Shown here piece after piece: positions 14,930 through 23,138 of a DNA stretch of 43,666 bases. Made by a program: the position numbers and the translations under genes. This stretch comes from a virus. Location: positions 1 through 43,666 of IMG/VR virus record IMGVR_UViG_3300022150_000104. One strand, 5' to 3'. Numbering within the stretch: position 1 is the first letter of the stretch; each line of letters opens with the position of its first letter. Below the pieces are notes generated by a model. The model was not told where the DNA came from. It searched no databases and worked only from the letters and a program-made list of their open reading frames with translations.

Positions 14930-15552
14930 AAAACTACACAAAAGGCGCAAAACTTCGGGCCAAAAAGGCAATGACACCGCTGGCTCGGTTGGCGGAAACA
15001 CCTAAGCGTAAGTCACGGGGCTCAAAGCGCATGCAGGAAATCGCGAAAAATCCAGATGCAGAGCGTACAGTTCTTGAAGCCCGCGCGCGTCACTGCGGAA
15101 TTGTTCCTGCCGACAGAACTCAAATGAGAGATCCAGCGCTCGGCGAGGCAGCGGGGAGGGCGATCTATGCCGCCCACTCCGGCGATCACGCCAAAAAGAT
15201 GTGGGATGCCTATGCGGGACTGACCAAGGCAGAGGCAGTCTACATCAAGACAAATCTAGGTCTATCGATCCACGCCAAAACAGCGAAGGTCGAATATCTG
15301 ATCGAGACCTTTGAGGCGAGGTCGGATCATAATCCGGATATGCGGGACGAGGATGAACGCGCCCGGGACGCATCAAATAAATGGATGCGCTGGCGTGGCT
15401 TTATCGGGCATCTCGGCGCGGACGACCAAAAAGCGATATTCGATGTTGCCTATGGCCGGATTGAACCGATGGACGCTGGATCATTGACCACCCAAGGCAG
15501 CCGGTTTGTTGCCGCAATTGAGCGGTTGGCTGACGTCGTGAATGAGCGTTGA
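14926..15552 (+). CDS. Conserved-looking hypothetical protein, end of the early operon
   Basis: A 208-residue protein with a basic start (KNYTKGAKLRAKKAM) and a helical body (MWDAYAGLTKAEAVYIKTNL, then DASNKWMRWRGFIGHLGADD). ATG 14926 overlaps the previous TGA. No family is recognised. As the last gene before the candidate late promoter, it is in the position where lambdoid phages encode late antitermination protein Q, but no sequence similarity to Q is visible to me. Confidence 0.6.
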   Translation: MKNYTKGAKLRAKKAMTPLARLAETPKRKSRGSKRMQEIAKNPDAERTVLEARARHCGIVPADRTQMRDPALGEAAGRAIYAAHSGDHAKKMWDAYAGLTKAEAVYIKTNLGLSIHAKTAKVEYLIETFEARSDHNPDMRDEDERARDASNKWMRWRGFIGHLGADDQKAIFDVAYGRIEPMDAGSLTTQGSRFVAAIERLADVVNER

Positions 15553-15578
15553 CGAATAGGACTGGAACGCGTTAGTAT
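15549..15578 (+). promoter_or_regulatory. Candidate late promoter (pR'-like)
   Basis: TTGACG (15549-15554), 18-base spacer, TAGTAT (15573-15578); a TATATT at 15576-15581 is an alternative -10. Overlaps the end of the last early gene and lies just upstream of the terminator at 15602-15631 and of the terminase genes. Confidence 0.5.
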
Positions 15579-15601
15579 ATTGCGAAGCAAGTTATGTTCA
15601 G

Positions 15602-15631
15602 AGCCGCCGGGGAAACCTGCGCGGCTTTTTT
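15602..15631 (+). terminator. Terminator before the late operon (tR'-like)
   Basis: A 6-bp perfect stem AGCCGC/GCGGCT with a 13-base loop is followed by a run of T to 15631. It ends early-right transcription and would also stop RNA from the candidate late promoter after about 40-45 bases unless antiterminated. Confidence 0.65.
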
Positions 15632-15767
15632 CGTTTCCCACACCCGCCTCCTTCTGCCGAACCGCACCACCCCCGCAGCGGTCAGCCTTCATTGCGTCAG
15701 TCAACGCATCGGCGGTTGGATTTCAATTGGTAAGAGCGAAATGAAGGGCGGGCGAGAGGAGAACAGT

Positions 15768-16253
15768 ATGTCTGCGCGTGAATTGACACCAAAGCAAGAA
15801 GCCTTCGCGCTCGCATATTTCGAGACAGGTAATGCGGCCGAAGCTTACCGGCGGGCATATGATGTCGCTGAGGGGGCGAAGGATCACTGGCTTTATGTCG
15901 AGGCCAGCCAGCTTCTCGACCACCCTAACATCGCCCTGAGGCTGGAACAGCTAGAAGCGCAGGCCGCAAGCCTGACTATCTACACCCGCCATAAGGCAAT
16001 GGAGGAACTAGAGGAGGCGCGGCAAGAGGCAAAGAAGAACGCCCAAGCCGCCGCAATGGTCGGGGCCACGTCTGCCAAGATCAAACTGTTGGGCCTCGAC
16101 AAACCAAGTCGTGTTGAGGTGACAAGCCCTGACGGCAGCATGACGCCAAATTCCGCCATTACTCTCACCAACCTGTCGGACGAGGAGCTTGCACAGCTTG
16201 AACGCCTTACCGACAAAACGCGAAATTCAGAGGGAGTGGGCGAAGCGGAATAG
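15768..16253 (+). CDS. terS: Terminase small subunit
   Basis: A 161-residue protein with the Terminase_2-type start: LTPKQEAFALAYFETGNAAE, then AYRRAYD, the HTH that recognises the packaging site, followed by helices (HPNIALRLEQLEAQAAS) that oligomerise the ring. The C-terminus has TNLSDEELAQLERLTDKTRN, which would contact the large subunit. The ATG at 15768 is chosen for the GAGGAG about 8 bases upstream; the frame is open further upstream through the terminator. The 3' end overlaps the large subunit gene. Confidence 0.9.
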   Translation: MSARELTPKQEAFALAYFETGNAAEAYRRAYDVAEGAKDHWLYVEASQLLDHPNIALRLEQLEAQAASLTIYTRHKAMEELEEARQEAKKNAQAAAMVGATSAKIKLLGLDKPSRVEVTSPDGSMTPNSAITLTNLSDEELAQLERLTDKTRNSEGVGEAE

Positions 16254-17655
16254 CCTGGGGTTCGCCCGGTTTTTCTTCCCCGCCCGCGAGGGCATGGATC
16301 TGATCGAAGGCCCGCACCATCGAGTGATCGGGGCCACGCTGGACCGAGTGCTAGCTGGAGAGATTCCCCGCCTGATCATCACCCTGCCGCCAGGTTACAC
16401 TAAGACCGAAATGGCGGTGGTCAATTTCATCGCCCGCGGCTTTGCGATCAACCCGGCATCGCGCTTCATCCATGCCACATTTTCGGACGATCTGGCCCGC
16501 GAGAACAGCGACAAGATCAAAAGCTTGATCGAGTTGCCAGAGTTTGCAGAGATTCAACCCGTCACGATCAAGACAGACAGCCGCGCCAAGGATCGGTGGA
16601 AGACGAACGAGGGCGGCGGGATGCTGGCGAAAGCTGCAGGTGGGCCGATCACAGGTTTCCGCGCCGGATACATGGACAAAACGCGGTTCACCGGTGCGCT
16701 GGTGATCGATGACCCTCTAAAACCGGACGACGCATTTAGCCCGACGAAGCGGGCGGCGGTCAACAAGAGGGCAACCAACACGTTTCGCAGTCGGATTGCA
16801 CATGAGGATGTTCCGATCGTTGTGATCATGCAGCGCCTTCATGGCGACGACTTCGCAGGTCATTTGCTGACAGGCGGGACGGGGGAGATCTGGGATCATC
16901 TGGATCTACCGGTGATGATTGAGCGTGGGGTGGAATACCCAAAGGAATGGACGCATGGCAGGCCAGTGCCGCACGATCTTCCGGATGGTCCGCTGTGGGC
17001 TCACAAGCACTCGGCGGCGCAGATCGAGGTCCTGAAGCACGACGCCTATACCTTTGCCAGTCAGTACATGCAGCGGCCCGTCAGCATCGAGGGCGCGTTG
17101 TTCGATATGGCTGGCTTCGAATGGTGGACGGAACTGCCTGAATTCGAGTGGACATGTATGTTCGCCGACACAGCAATGAAAACCGGCGAGCGGAACGATT
17201 TCTCGGTGATACAGCATTGGGGAAAAGCAAAGCGCGGCGTCTATTTGATCGACCAGATACGCGGCAAGTGGGAAGCCCCGGACCTTGAGCGTAACACGTT
17301 GGCGTTTTGGACCAAGGTGAAGGGTGAGGGGTATCGCCCCAGAAATCTGCGAGTTGAGGATAAGGCGTCAGGTACGGGGCTGATCCAGTCTATCCGCAGG
17401 CAAGGCGGTATACCCATCTCAGGCATTAAGCGCGAGAAAGACAAATACACACGCGGCTTGGATACAGCGCCTTGGATCGTCAACGGTCAAGTTTGGCTGC
17501 CCAAGGATGCGTCATTCACGCCATCACTGCGACACGAACTACAGATTTTTGACGGCATGGGTACTGGTCACGATGACCAGGTTGATCCGTTAATGGACGC
17601 GATTTCCGAAATGCTAAACAAAAACACCTTCAACCTTGCGGGGATGGCATCTTGA
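16198..17655 (+). CDS. terL: Terminase large subunit (packaging ATPase and nuclease)
   Basis: A large terminase of about 485 residues. ATPase: IITLPPGYTKTEMAV is an altered Walker A, then RFIHATFSDDLARENSDKI (adenine/motif II region), then LVIDDPLKPDDAF (Walker B D-D-P) and VVIMQRLHGDDFAG (coupling motif). Nuclease: MFADTAMKTGERNDFSV and LRVEDKASGTGL carry the first metal-binding acids, and DDQVDPLMDAI is the last acidic motif. The start is probably TTG at 16198, with GAGGAG about 10 bases upstream, though TTG at 16189 is possible; both overlap the small subunit gene. It moves DNA into the capsid and cuts the concatemer. Confidence 0.95.
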   Translation: MNALPTKREIQREWAKRNSLGFARFFFPAREGMDLIEGPHHRVIGATLDRVLAGEIPRLIITLPPGYTKTEMAVVNFIARGFAINPASRFIHATFSDDLARENSDKIKSLIELPEFAEIQPVTIKTDSRAKDRWKTNEGGGMLAKAAGGPITGFRAGYMDKTRFTGALVIDDPLKPDDAFSPTKRAAVNKRATNTFRSRIAHEDVPIVVIMQRLHGDDFAGHLLTGGTGEIWDHLDLPVMIERGVEYPKEWTHGRPVPHDLPDGPLWAHKHSAAQIEVLKHDAYTFASQYMQRPVSIEGALFDMAGFEWWTELPEFEWTCMFADTAMKTGERNDFSVIQHWGKAKRGVYLIDQIRGKWEAPDLERNTLAFWTKVKGEGYRPRNLRVEDKASGTGLIQSIRRQGGIPISGIKREKDKYTRGLDTAPWIVNGQVWLPKDASFTPSLRHELQIFDGMGTGHDDQVDPLMDAISEMLNKNTFNLAGMAS

Positions 17656-19409
17656 GCATTTTTACACCCATCGCCGATGGCCTGCAAAGCCTTGCCACAC
17701 GACTGGGGACATCCAGCGACAAGGCCGCGACGGTTAGCTACGCGGTCAATATGCTGGATGATCAGCAGCTCGAAGCCGCATTCCGCACGTCTTGGATCAT
17801 GCGCAAGGTTGTCACCATCCCTGCGATGGACGCTGTACGAAAATGGCGCGAGTGGAGCGGTGAGGGTGCAAAGGAAATCGAGGGGCTGGAAGACGCTTTT
17901 CGGGTCCGCTCCAAGATAAACGAAGCAAAGTGGAAAGCCCGGCTATACGGCGGCGCAGCAATTCTGATCGGGACAGGACGGGAGGATCTGAACCAACCCC
18001 TCGACCCAAGCAAAACCCGCAAGGGTGATCTGCGCTATCTCACGGTTATCACGCGCAAGGACATTATCGCCGGACTGGCGGACATCGACCCTCGCAGCCC
18101 GCGCTATGGCTTACCCATCGACTATCAGTTCAGCACCAACCGCGGCGAAGTTTTGCGCGTTCATCCCAGCCGCCTTGTCGAATTTCACGGCGAACCGTTG
18201 CCTAGCCAATTCATCGCGGGATCGGGCCAATATGGCTGGGGTGACAGCGTTCTGCAGTCGGTTTACACGGCCTGCCAACACCTCGACATGACGATGGCTA
18301 ACGTCGCTTCGCTGGTGTTCGACGCCAAGACTGACATTATCAAGATTGAGGGGCTTTCCGACAATATCACGGACCCGAAATACGAAGAAATGCTGCTCAA
18401 GCGGTTCGCCACGGCGCGTCTTCTCAAGGGCAACAACGGCACGCTGATCCTCGACAAGGACGAGGAGTACGAAAGCAAGTCATTCTCGTTCAGCGGACTG
18501 TCTGACATCGCAGACCGCTTCATGCAGGTCGCATCCGGGGCGGCTGATATCCCGATGACACGCCTGCTAGGTACATCACCGGGCGGGCTGAACAGCACCG
18601 GCGAAAGCGATCTGAATAACTATTACGATCGAGTGCAGGCTATGCAGACGCTGGAAATCGAACCGGCGATGAGCGTTCTCGATGAGGTGCTGATCCGGTC
18701 TGCGATTGGTGACTGGCCAGCGAAGACGACATACGAGTGGCGTCCGCTTAAGCAGATGACCGAAACCCAGGTCAGCGAAATCCGCAATAAGGACGCGGAC
18801 ACGCTGAGCAAGCTGGCAACGGCTGCGATCTACGGTGACGACGAAATCGCCGCCGCTGGTGCGCAGATGTTCCGCGAGACGGGCATCGACGCGCTGACGA
18901 TTGCCGATGACGGCACGGGCGATGATGACGATGGTATCGTCACGACAGATGCAGCACCCCGGACCCTGTATGTTCGTAGAGACGTTCTGAACGGTGCTGA
19001 AATCATTCGCTGGGCAAAGGCGCAGGGATTCAAGACCACACTGCCAGCGTCAGACTTGCACGTCACCATCGCTTTTAGCCGCGCAGATATTGACTGGATG
19101 GATGTTGGCGAAAGCTGGCAGTCGAAAGTCGAGGTTGCACCCAGCGGCGCACGCATCATGGAGCAGTTTGGCAAGGCGCGCGTGGTGCTGTTCAACAGTG
19201 ACGAACTTAAGTGGCGTCACGAGCGCATCAAAGAAGCTGGCGCAAGTTGGGACCATCCTGAGTATCAGCCCCACATCACGATCAGCTACGACCCAGAGGC
19301 TCCCGACATTTCGGACATCGAGCCATACCAAGGCCCGATCATTCTCGGCCCTGAGGTATTCCAAGAGGTCAAAGAAGATTGGGCAGACAATATCAAGGAA
19401 ATCGAATGA
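17652..19409 (+). CDS. Portal protein (DUF1073) fused to an Acb1-like anti-CBASS phosphoesterase
   Basis: A 585-residue two-part protein from a TTG overlapping the terminase TGA. Residues 1 to about 400 follow the DUF1073/phage portal family (INEAKWKARLYGGAAILIG, then DIPMTRLLGTSPGGLNSTGE), the dodecameric DNA gate. After an Asp-rich linker (about 415-430), residues 436-585 form a separate domain starting TLYVRRDVLNGAEIIRWAK. It has LHVTIAFS (His470, Thr472) and PHITISYD (His541, Thr543): two HxT motifs 71 residues apart, the signature of 2H phosphoesterases and of Acb1, which cleaves CBASS cyclic nucleotides in T4. Candidate extra active-site residues are Tyr440, Glu572 and Trp577. Fold match is strong; the anti-CBASS activity is inferred. 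Confidence 0.92.
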   Translation: MSIFTPIADGLQSLATRLGTSSDKAATVSYAVNMLDDQQLEAAFRTSWIMRKVVTIPAMDAVRKWREWSGEGAKEIEGLEDAFRVRSKINEAKWKARLYGGAAILIGTGREDLNQPLDPSKTRKGDLRYLTVITRKDIIAGLADIDPRSPRYGLPIDYQFSTNRGEVLRVHPSRLVEFHGEPLPSQFIAGSGQYGWGDSVLQSVYTACQHLDMTMANVASLVFDAKTDIIKIEGLSDNITDPKYEEMLLKRFATARLLKGNNGTLILDKDEEYESKSFSFSGLSDIADRFMQVASGAADIPMTRLLGTSPGGLNSTGESDLNNYYDRVQAMQTLEIEPAMSVLDEVLIRSAIGDWPAKTTYEWRPLKQMTETQVSEIRNKDADTLSKLATAAIYGDDEIAAAGAQMFRETGIDALTIADDGTGDDDDGIVTTDAAPRTLYVRRDVLNGAEIIRWAKAQGFKTTLPASDLHVTIAFSRADIDWMDVGESWQSKVEVAPSGARIMEQFGKARVVLFNSDELKWRHERIKEAGASWDHPEYQPHITISYDPEAPDISDIEPYQGPIILGPEVFQEVKEDWADNIKEIE

Positions 19410-20524
19410 CCGAAATTCGCTTCACGGATGCCGTCGAAATCGGCAAGCCGCGCAAAACCCGTGATGGATACCTGACGGCCCGCGTAAAAGCGGCGCGCAC
19501 GGGTATTCAGGATTACATGGGGTCTGAATTGGGCAAGCCCGACCTGGACCGCGTACGCGTTTACCGGCCCGCTGATGAGGTGTTCAATCTGGATAGCATG
19601 GGCAGCTTCAAAGGTAAGCCTATCACTGACGGACACCCGAAAGAGCGGGTCACGGCAGATAATCACACGGAACTGTCACGTGGTCACATTGCTGGCGTTG
19701 CGCGCGATGGTGAGGCCGTGGCGCTGGATGTGGCGATCACAGACGGCAGCACCGTGGCCTCCATCGAGGCAGGCGGACCGCGCGAGCTGTCTGTTGGCTA
19801 TGTGACCAAACTGGACTGGACCCCCGGCATCGCGCCGGATGGCCAAGCCTATGACACTGTGCAGCGTTCAATTTTCGTGGACCACCTCGCCATCGTTCCA
19901 AACGGACGCGCTGGCCAAGAATTTCGCATCGGAGACGCTGCGGATTACTGGGGGGCATCGCCCCTCACCACCCCCACGAGCAACCCCAAGGAGGACACTA
20001 TGTCTGATGCTCTTATCTCGGTGGTGCTTGGCGATAAGGCGGTCAACGTGCCCGCCGCCCAAGCACCCGCAATCGAAGCGTTCAAGGACGCCTCAGCAAA
20101 GACCCTGGCTGATACCATCAACACCAAGGACGCTGAAATCGCTGGCCTTAAAAAGCAGATCGAAACCAAGGACGGCGAAATCAAGGCCAAAGACAAAGCC
20201 TTGGCCGATGCCACCAGCCCTGCCGCGTTGCAGGATGCCGCCAAGTCGTATGCGAAGACGACCGAAGCGGGCAAGAAGGCGGGTCTTTCCGAGGATGAGA
20301 TGTCCAAGATGGATGACGCCGCAATCCGCCGTGCCGTTGTTGCCAAGCACCTCGGCGATGCCGAAGCGAAAGCCATGACCGACGCGGCAATCGACGGCGC
20401 TTTTGCTTTTGCCGCCAAATCGGCACCAACCGTCACCAATGACCACATCCTCAAGGACGGCATCCGCACGCAAGTTTCGGATGGCGCATGGGGTTCGGTC
20501 GTCACCATGAAAAAGGAGGCCTGA
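19406..20524 (+). CDS. Prohead protease with scaffold domain (DUF2213)
   Basis: A 372-residue protein. Residues 1-190 follow the DUF2213 prohead protease plan: FTDAVEIGKPRKTRDGYLTA, then GKPITDGHPKERVTADNH, then RGHIAGVARDGEAVALDVAI, then GGPRELSVGYVTKLDW and FVDHLAIVPNGRAG. The His and Ser in DGHP and RELSVGY are candidate catalytic residues. Residues 199-372 form a scaffold: a helical coiled coil (NTKDAEIAGLKKQIETKDG) and a C-terminal tail. An in-frame ATG at 20000 with its own strong ribosome site would make the scaffold alone. The ATG at 19406 overlaps the portal TGA. Confidence 0.9.
   Translation: MTEIRFTDAVEIGKPRKTRDGYLTARVKAARTGIQDYMGSELGKPDLDRVRVYRPADEVFNLDSMGSFKGKPITDGHPKERVTADNHTELSRGHIAGVARDGEAVALDVAITDGSTVASIEAGGPRELSVGYVTKLDWTPGIAPDGQAYDTVQRSIFVDHLAIVPNGRAGQEFRIGDAADYWGASPLTTPTSNPKEDTMSDALISVVLGDKAVNVPAAQAPAIEAFKDASAKTLADTINTKDAEIAGLKKQIETKDGEIKAKDKALADATSPAALQDAAKSYAKTTEAGKKAGLSEDEMSKMDDAAIRRAVVAKHLGDAEAKAMTDAAIDGAFAFAAKSAPTVTNDHILKDGIRTQVSDGAWGSVVTMKKEA
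20000..20524 (+). CDS. Nested internal-start scaffold protein
   Basis: An in-frame 174-residue product read from the ATG at residue 199 of the protease gene. AAGGAGG lies about 5 bases before it, a stronger ribosome site than that of the protease itself. It starts MSDALISVVLGDKAVNVPAA, then a coiled coil, then the C-terminal tail shared with the long form. Lambda C/Nu3 use the same layout to make many scaffold copies per protease. The internal start is read directly from sequence; use in vivo is inferred. Confidence 0.75.
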   Translation: MSDALISVVLGDKAVNVPAAQAPAIEAFKDASAKTLADTINTKDAEIAGLKKQIETKDGEIKAKDKALADATSPAALQDAAKSYAKTTEAGKKAGLSEDEMSKMDDAAIRRAVVAKHLGDAEAKAMTDAAIDGAFAFAAKSAPTVTNDHILKDGIRTQVSDGAWGSVVTMKKEA

Positions 20525-20527
20525 TCC

Positions 20528-20908
20528 ATGGATATTGTCACAGAAGGCACCCGCAAGGCTGAGTTCCTTGTCTCTGAGGCCAATGACTGGCGTTCGCGCG
20601 ATGCTGTCATCGTGACCGTCCCGGCCAATACCACGCTGGCATCCGGCACGATCCTTGGCAAGATAACCGCAACCGGCAAGTTCACTCGCCAGGACACGGC
20701 CGCCGTCGATGGATCACAAAGCCATGCGGCTTTGCTGTTTGAGCCGCTGGTCAACAAGACTGCTGCCGCCGTCGATTATGACGTCACTGCTGTTGCGCGT
20801 GATGCTGAGGTCAACGGTGCCGATCTGACATATGAGGCCAGCGCTACCGCTGGTGAAATCACCGCCGCGAACGCCGCTCTGGCCGCGCTCGGCATCATTG
20901 TCCGCTGA
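20528..20908 (+). CDS. Head decoration protein
   Basis: A 126-residue protein of the lambda gpD-like head decoration family: YEA-rich, with TVPANTTLASGTILGKITAT, then ALLFEPLVNKTAAAVDYDVT, then ALAALGIIVR at the end. These trimers stabilise the expanded capsid. It lies between the scaffold and capsid genes as in lambda-like heads. An AAGGAGG sits at the end of the preceding gene, about 9 bases before the ATG. Confidence 0.85.
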   Translation: MDIVTEGTRKAEFLVSEANDWRSRDAVIVTVPANTTLASGTILGKITATGKFTRQDTAAVDGSQSHAALLFEPLVNKTAAAVDYDVTAVARDAEVNGADLTYEASATAGEITAANAALAALGIIVR

Positions 20909-20926
20909 TAAAGGAGGTCTGAAATC

Positions 20927-21949
20927 ATGGCTACCATGGACATTTTCAACAGTTCGGCCTTCAGCACGACATCTCTGTCGGGCATGGTCGAAAAAATGGA
21001 TTACCAGCCGAGCCTTTTGGGTTCGCTGGGCATCTTCGAACCGACGCCGGTGCGCACCCGCAATATCTTTGTTGATCGCATTGACGGTGGGCTGACGCTC
21101 ATTCCGACATCCGCAGATGGCGCTCCGCCTGATGTTCTGGACGGCGAAGATCGCGATGCGGTTTCGCTCAAAACCACTCGCCTTGCCAAGCGGTTCACGC
21201 TTTACGCGCACGAACTGGACGGCATTCGTGCCTTTGGTTCCGAAACCGAGCTGATGGCTGTTCAGCGTGAATATGGCCGTCGCATGGCCCGCATTCGTGC
21301 GGACATGGAACTGACCCACGAGTTTCACCGCCTGGGCGCTTTGCAGGGCATCCTGCTGGACGCTGATGGATCGACTGTCATCTATGACTACTCGACCCAG
21401 TTTAACGAGAGCATCCCGGCTGCAACCAGCTTTGAATTGGATGTGACCACGACTGATGTGCATGGCGTCTGCAAAGACATCTCCCGCGGTATGGTGCGCT
21501 CGGGACGTGGATCTTTCACACCCGGCACCACCATCCATGCCTTGGCTGGCGACGACTTCTATGACGCTCTGATCTCGCATCCGAACGTCGAAAAGTTCTA
21601 CCTCCAGCAGGTTGCAGCCAATGCACTGCGCGAGGCACAAGGCGCGATCTTCGAGAGCTTCCGCGTTGGTGGCATCACGTTCCACAACTACCGCGGCACT
21701 GACGATAATTCGACCGTCGCCATTCCTACGGCAGAGGCGAAGTTCTTCCCGGTCGGTGCGCGTGATGTGTTCAAGGTTGCTCAGGCACCGCTTGAAACGC
21801 TGGAATATGTTGGCACTCCCGGCCAGTCCGTCTACGCGATGAACGTGCCGGATCGTGACCGGAACATGTGGACCAAGGGCGAGTTGTACAGCTATCCGCT
21901 CTATATCTGCCAGCAACCGCGCACCCTGCGCAAAGGTACACTGACATGA
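20927..21949 (+). CDS. Major capsid protein (lambda gpE-like)
   Basis: A 340-residue coat protein of the phage capsid E family: DIFNSSAFSTTSLSGMVEKM, RNIFVDRIDGGLTLIPTSAD, LAKRFTLYAHELDGIRAFGS and EFHRLGALQGILLDADGS, ending in PLYICQQPRTLRKG. The length and the order decoration-capsid match lambda-type heads. AAAGGAGGT is placed about 10 bases before the ATG, consistent with very high expression. Its stop overlaps the next start. Confidence 0.95.
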   Translation: MATMDIFNSSAFSTTSLSGMVEKMDYQPSLLGSLGIFEPTPVRTRNIFVDRIDGGLTLIPTSADGAPPDVLDGEDRDAVSLKTTRLAKRFTLYAHELDGIRAFGSETELMAVQREYGRRMARIRADMELTHEFHRLGALQGILLDADGSTVIYDYSTQFNESIPAATSFELDVTTTDVHGVCKDISRGMVRSGRGSFTPGTTIHALAGDDFYDALISHPNVEKFYLQQVAANALREAQGAIFESFRVGGITFHNYRGTDDNSTVAIPTAEAKFFPVGARDVFKVAQAPLETLEYVGTPGQSVYAMNVPDRDRNMWTKGELYSYPLYICQQPRTLRKGTLT

Positions 21950-22179
21950 TGAAAGTCACAGTCGAAAACCACACAAGCAAGGCCAAGGCCGTCCGGGTTC
22001 CGGGCGACCAACACGTCATCCTACCGGGCAAGAAAGCATCCTTGGATGTCGACTGGTCCGATGATCAGCGCGCAAAGTACGAGCGCGCCGGTCTGGTGAT
22101 CAAGGATGCCAAAGCCAAGGCCGAAGCTGACGCGAAGGCTGACGCGGACGCGAAGGCTGACGCGGACGCCAAAAAGTAG
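21946..22179 (+). CDS. Small protein with an Ala/Asp/Lys repeat tail (head region)
   Basis: A 77-residue protein: a beta-like N-terminus MMKVTVENHTSKAKAVRVPG, then VDWSDDQRAKYERAGLVIKD, then an Ala/Asp/Lys/Glu repeat tail (AKADADAKADADAKK) from a 15-base tandem DNA repeat. It resembles the small FI-like genes that follow capsid genes, which help terminase docking, but similarity is only positional. The ATG overlaps the capsid TGA. The repeat tail is a likely place for length variation. Confidence 0.65.
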   Translation: MMKVTVENHTSKAKAVRVPGDQHVILPGKKASLDVDWSDDQRAKYERAGLVIKDAKAKAEADAKADADAKADADAKK

Positions 22180-22184
22180 ACGAG

Positions 22185-22202
22185 GTGGCCCTTCGGGGCC
22201 AC
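22185..22202 (+). promoter_or_regulatory. mRNA hairpin with UUCG loop after the capsid unit
   Basis: GTGGCCC-TTCG-GGGCCAC, a perfect 7-bp stem closed by the stable UUCG tetraloop, without a U-run. It lies in the only gap between the capsid genes and the connector genes. It could block 3' exonucleases or partly terminate. Confidence 0.6.
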
Positions 22203-22224
22203 TTCACACCCATCGGAGAACCAT

Positions 22225-22731
22225 ATGGCCTACGGCAGTATCATCGACGCACAAGCCCACTGGACGGCGAAAGGCTATGCTGGGACGCCCACGGACGCCC
22301 GGCTGGCGGTCGCAAGCGCGTTCGTTGATGGGCTGGGCTGGCGTATGGCTGGCAAGGTCGCTGTGAGCCGCTTTCCTGGCATCCCGACTGATCCCGATCA
22401 AGAAGAACAATGGCCGCGTGTTGGCGCGTCTGACATTTACGGCAGGGATCTTGCATCCGATGCGGTTCCGGGCGTCATCCTGCGCGCGACATATGAGGCT
22501 GCATTTTACGAACTGACAAATCCGGGCGGACTGAACCAAGCCGTCCTATCTGACGAGCGCGTTGTGCGTGAGAAATTCGGATCGGTTGAGTTTCAGTATG
22601 CAGACGGGACAAAAGGGCTGATGGCGGGCTTGACCACATCGACGCCGATTATACCCGTGGTAATGTCCATGCTGGCACCAGTCATGGCGGGCGGATCGAA
22701 CCCCTACGGCATCACAGGAATTGTCGCGTGA
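22225..22731 (+). CDS. Head-tail connector / DnaT-like family protein
   Basis: A 168-residue protein of the family often annotated as DnaT-like ssDNA-binding: YGSIIDAQAHWTAKGYAGTP, then AVASAFVDGLGWRMAGKVAV, then WPRVGASDIYGRDL, then ILRATYEAAFYELTNPGGL. In this position, directly after the capsid, such proteins act as the gp6-like adaptor that joins portal to tail. The DnaT label is a family-name carry-over and should not be read as a replication role. A CGGAGAA ribosome site precedes the ATG. Confidence 0.75.
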   Translation: MAYGSIIDAQAHWTAKGYAGTPTDARLAVASAFVDGLGWRMAGKVAVSRFPGIPTDPDQEEQWPRVGASDIYGRDLASDAVPGVILRATYEAAFYELTNPGGLNQAVLSDERVVREKFGSVEFQYADGTKGLMAGLTTSTPIIPVVMSMLAPVMAGGSNPYGITGIVA

Positions 22732-23138
22732 CCGCAGGAGCCAAGATCGCAGAACGCATCGCTAAAGGCCTTGCCCGCGCCGGACAGCGCACCGGCACCG
22801 GGCCGCTGATCTGCACCATCCGCCGCGAAGGCGAGGGCGGTCCGCAGACGCCAAGCGAAGTTGGGGTTGTGCCCGAGGCGGTTGATCTGCTGTTCCCGAT
22901 GACCGCGATTGAGAGCGTCCAGGACGTGCGCGACACGAACGGCACGCTGATCGGCGTCAAAAAGCGCACCCTGACGATCAATGCTACGGGCGTTGCGCCG
23001 TTAAAGTCGGACACCATCGCCGTGGGTGTTGCACCTGATGCGGTGACGGCGCAGACTGCATTTGAAGAAATCCTCGCCGTTACGCCGCTTTCACCCGGTG
23101 GCACCGCGCTTCTCTATGAATTGAGCCTTGCGATTTGA
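22728..23138 (+). CDS. Probable head-closure (stopper) protein
   Basis: A 136-residue protein, GTG start overlapping the previous stop. It is beta-rich: LICTIRREGEGGPQTPSEVG, then VDLLFPMTAIESVQDVRDTN, then KKRTLTINATGVAPLKSDTI. In siphophages the gene after the gp6-like adaptor commonly encodes the stopper that seals the connector. No firm family motif is visible; the role rests on position and beta-barrel-like composition. Confidence 0.55.
   Translation: MTAGAKIAERIAKGLARAGQRTGTGPLICTIRREGEGGPQTPSEVGVVPEAVDLLFPMTAIESVQDVRDTNGTLIGVKKRTLTINATGVAPLKSDTIAVGVAPDAVTAQTAFEEILAVTPLSPGGTALLYELSLAI

Noticed and set aside
22120-22175. Short tandem repeat as a possible regulatory or CRISPR-like array
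   Set aside because: It is a 15-base repeat within a coding frame giving an Ala/Asp/Lys tail; no spacer structure.
22225-22731. Replication function for the DnaT-like protein
   Set aside because: Its place between capsid and head-closure genes fits a connector; the DnaT name is inherited from family annotation.
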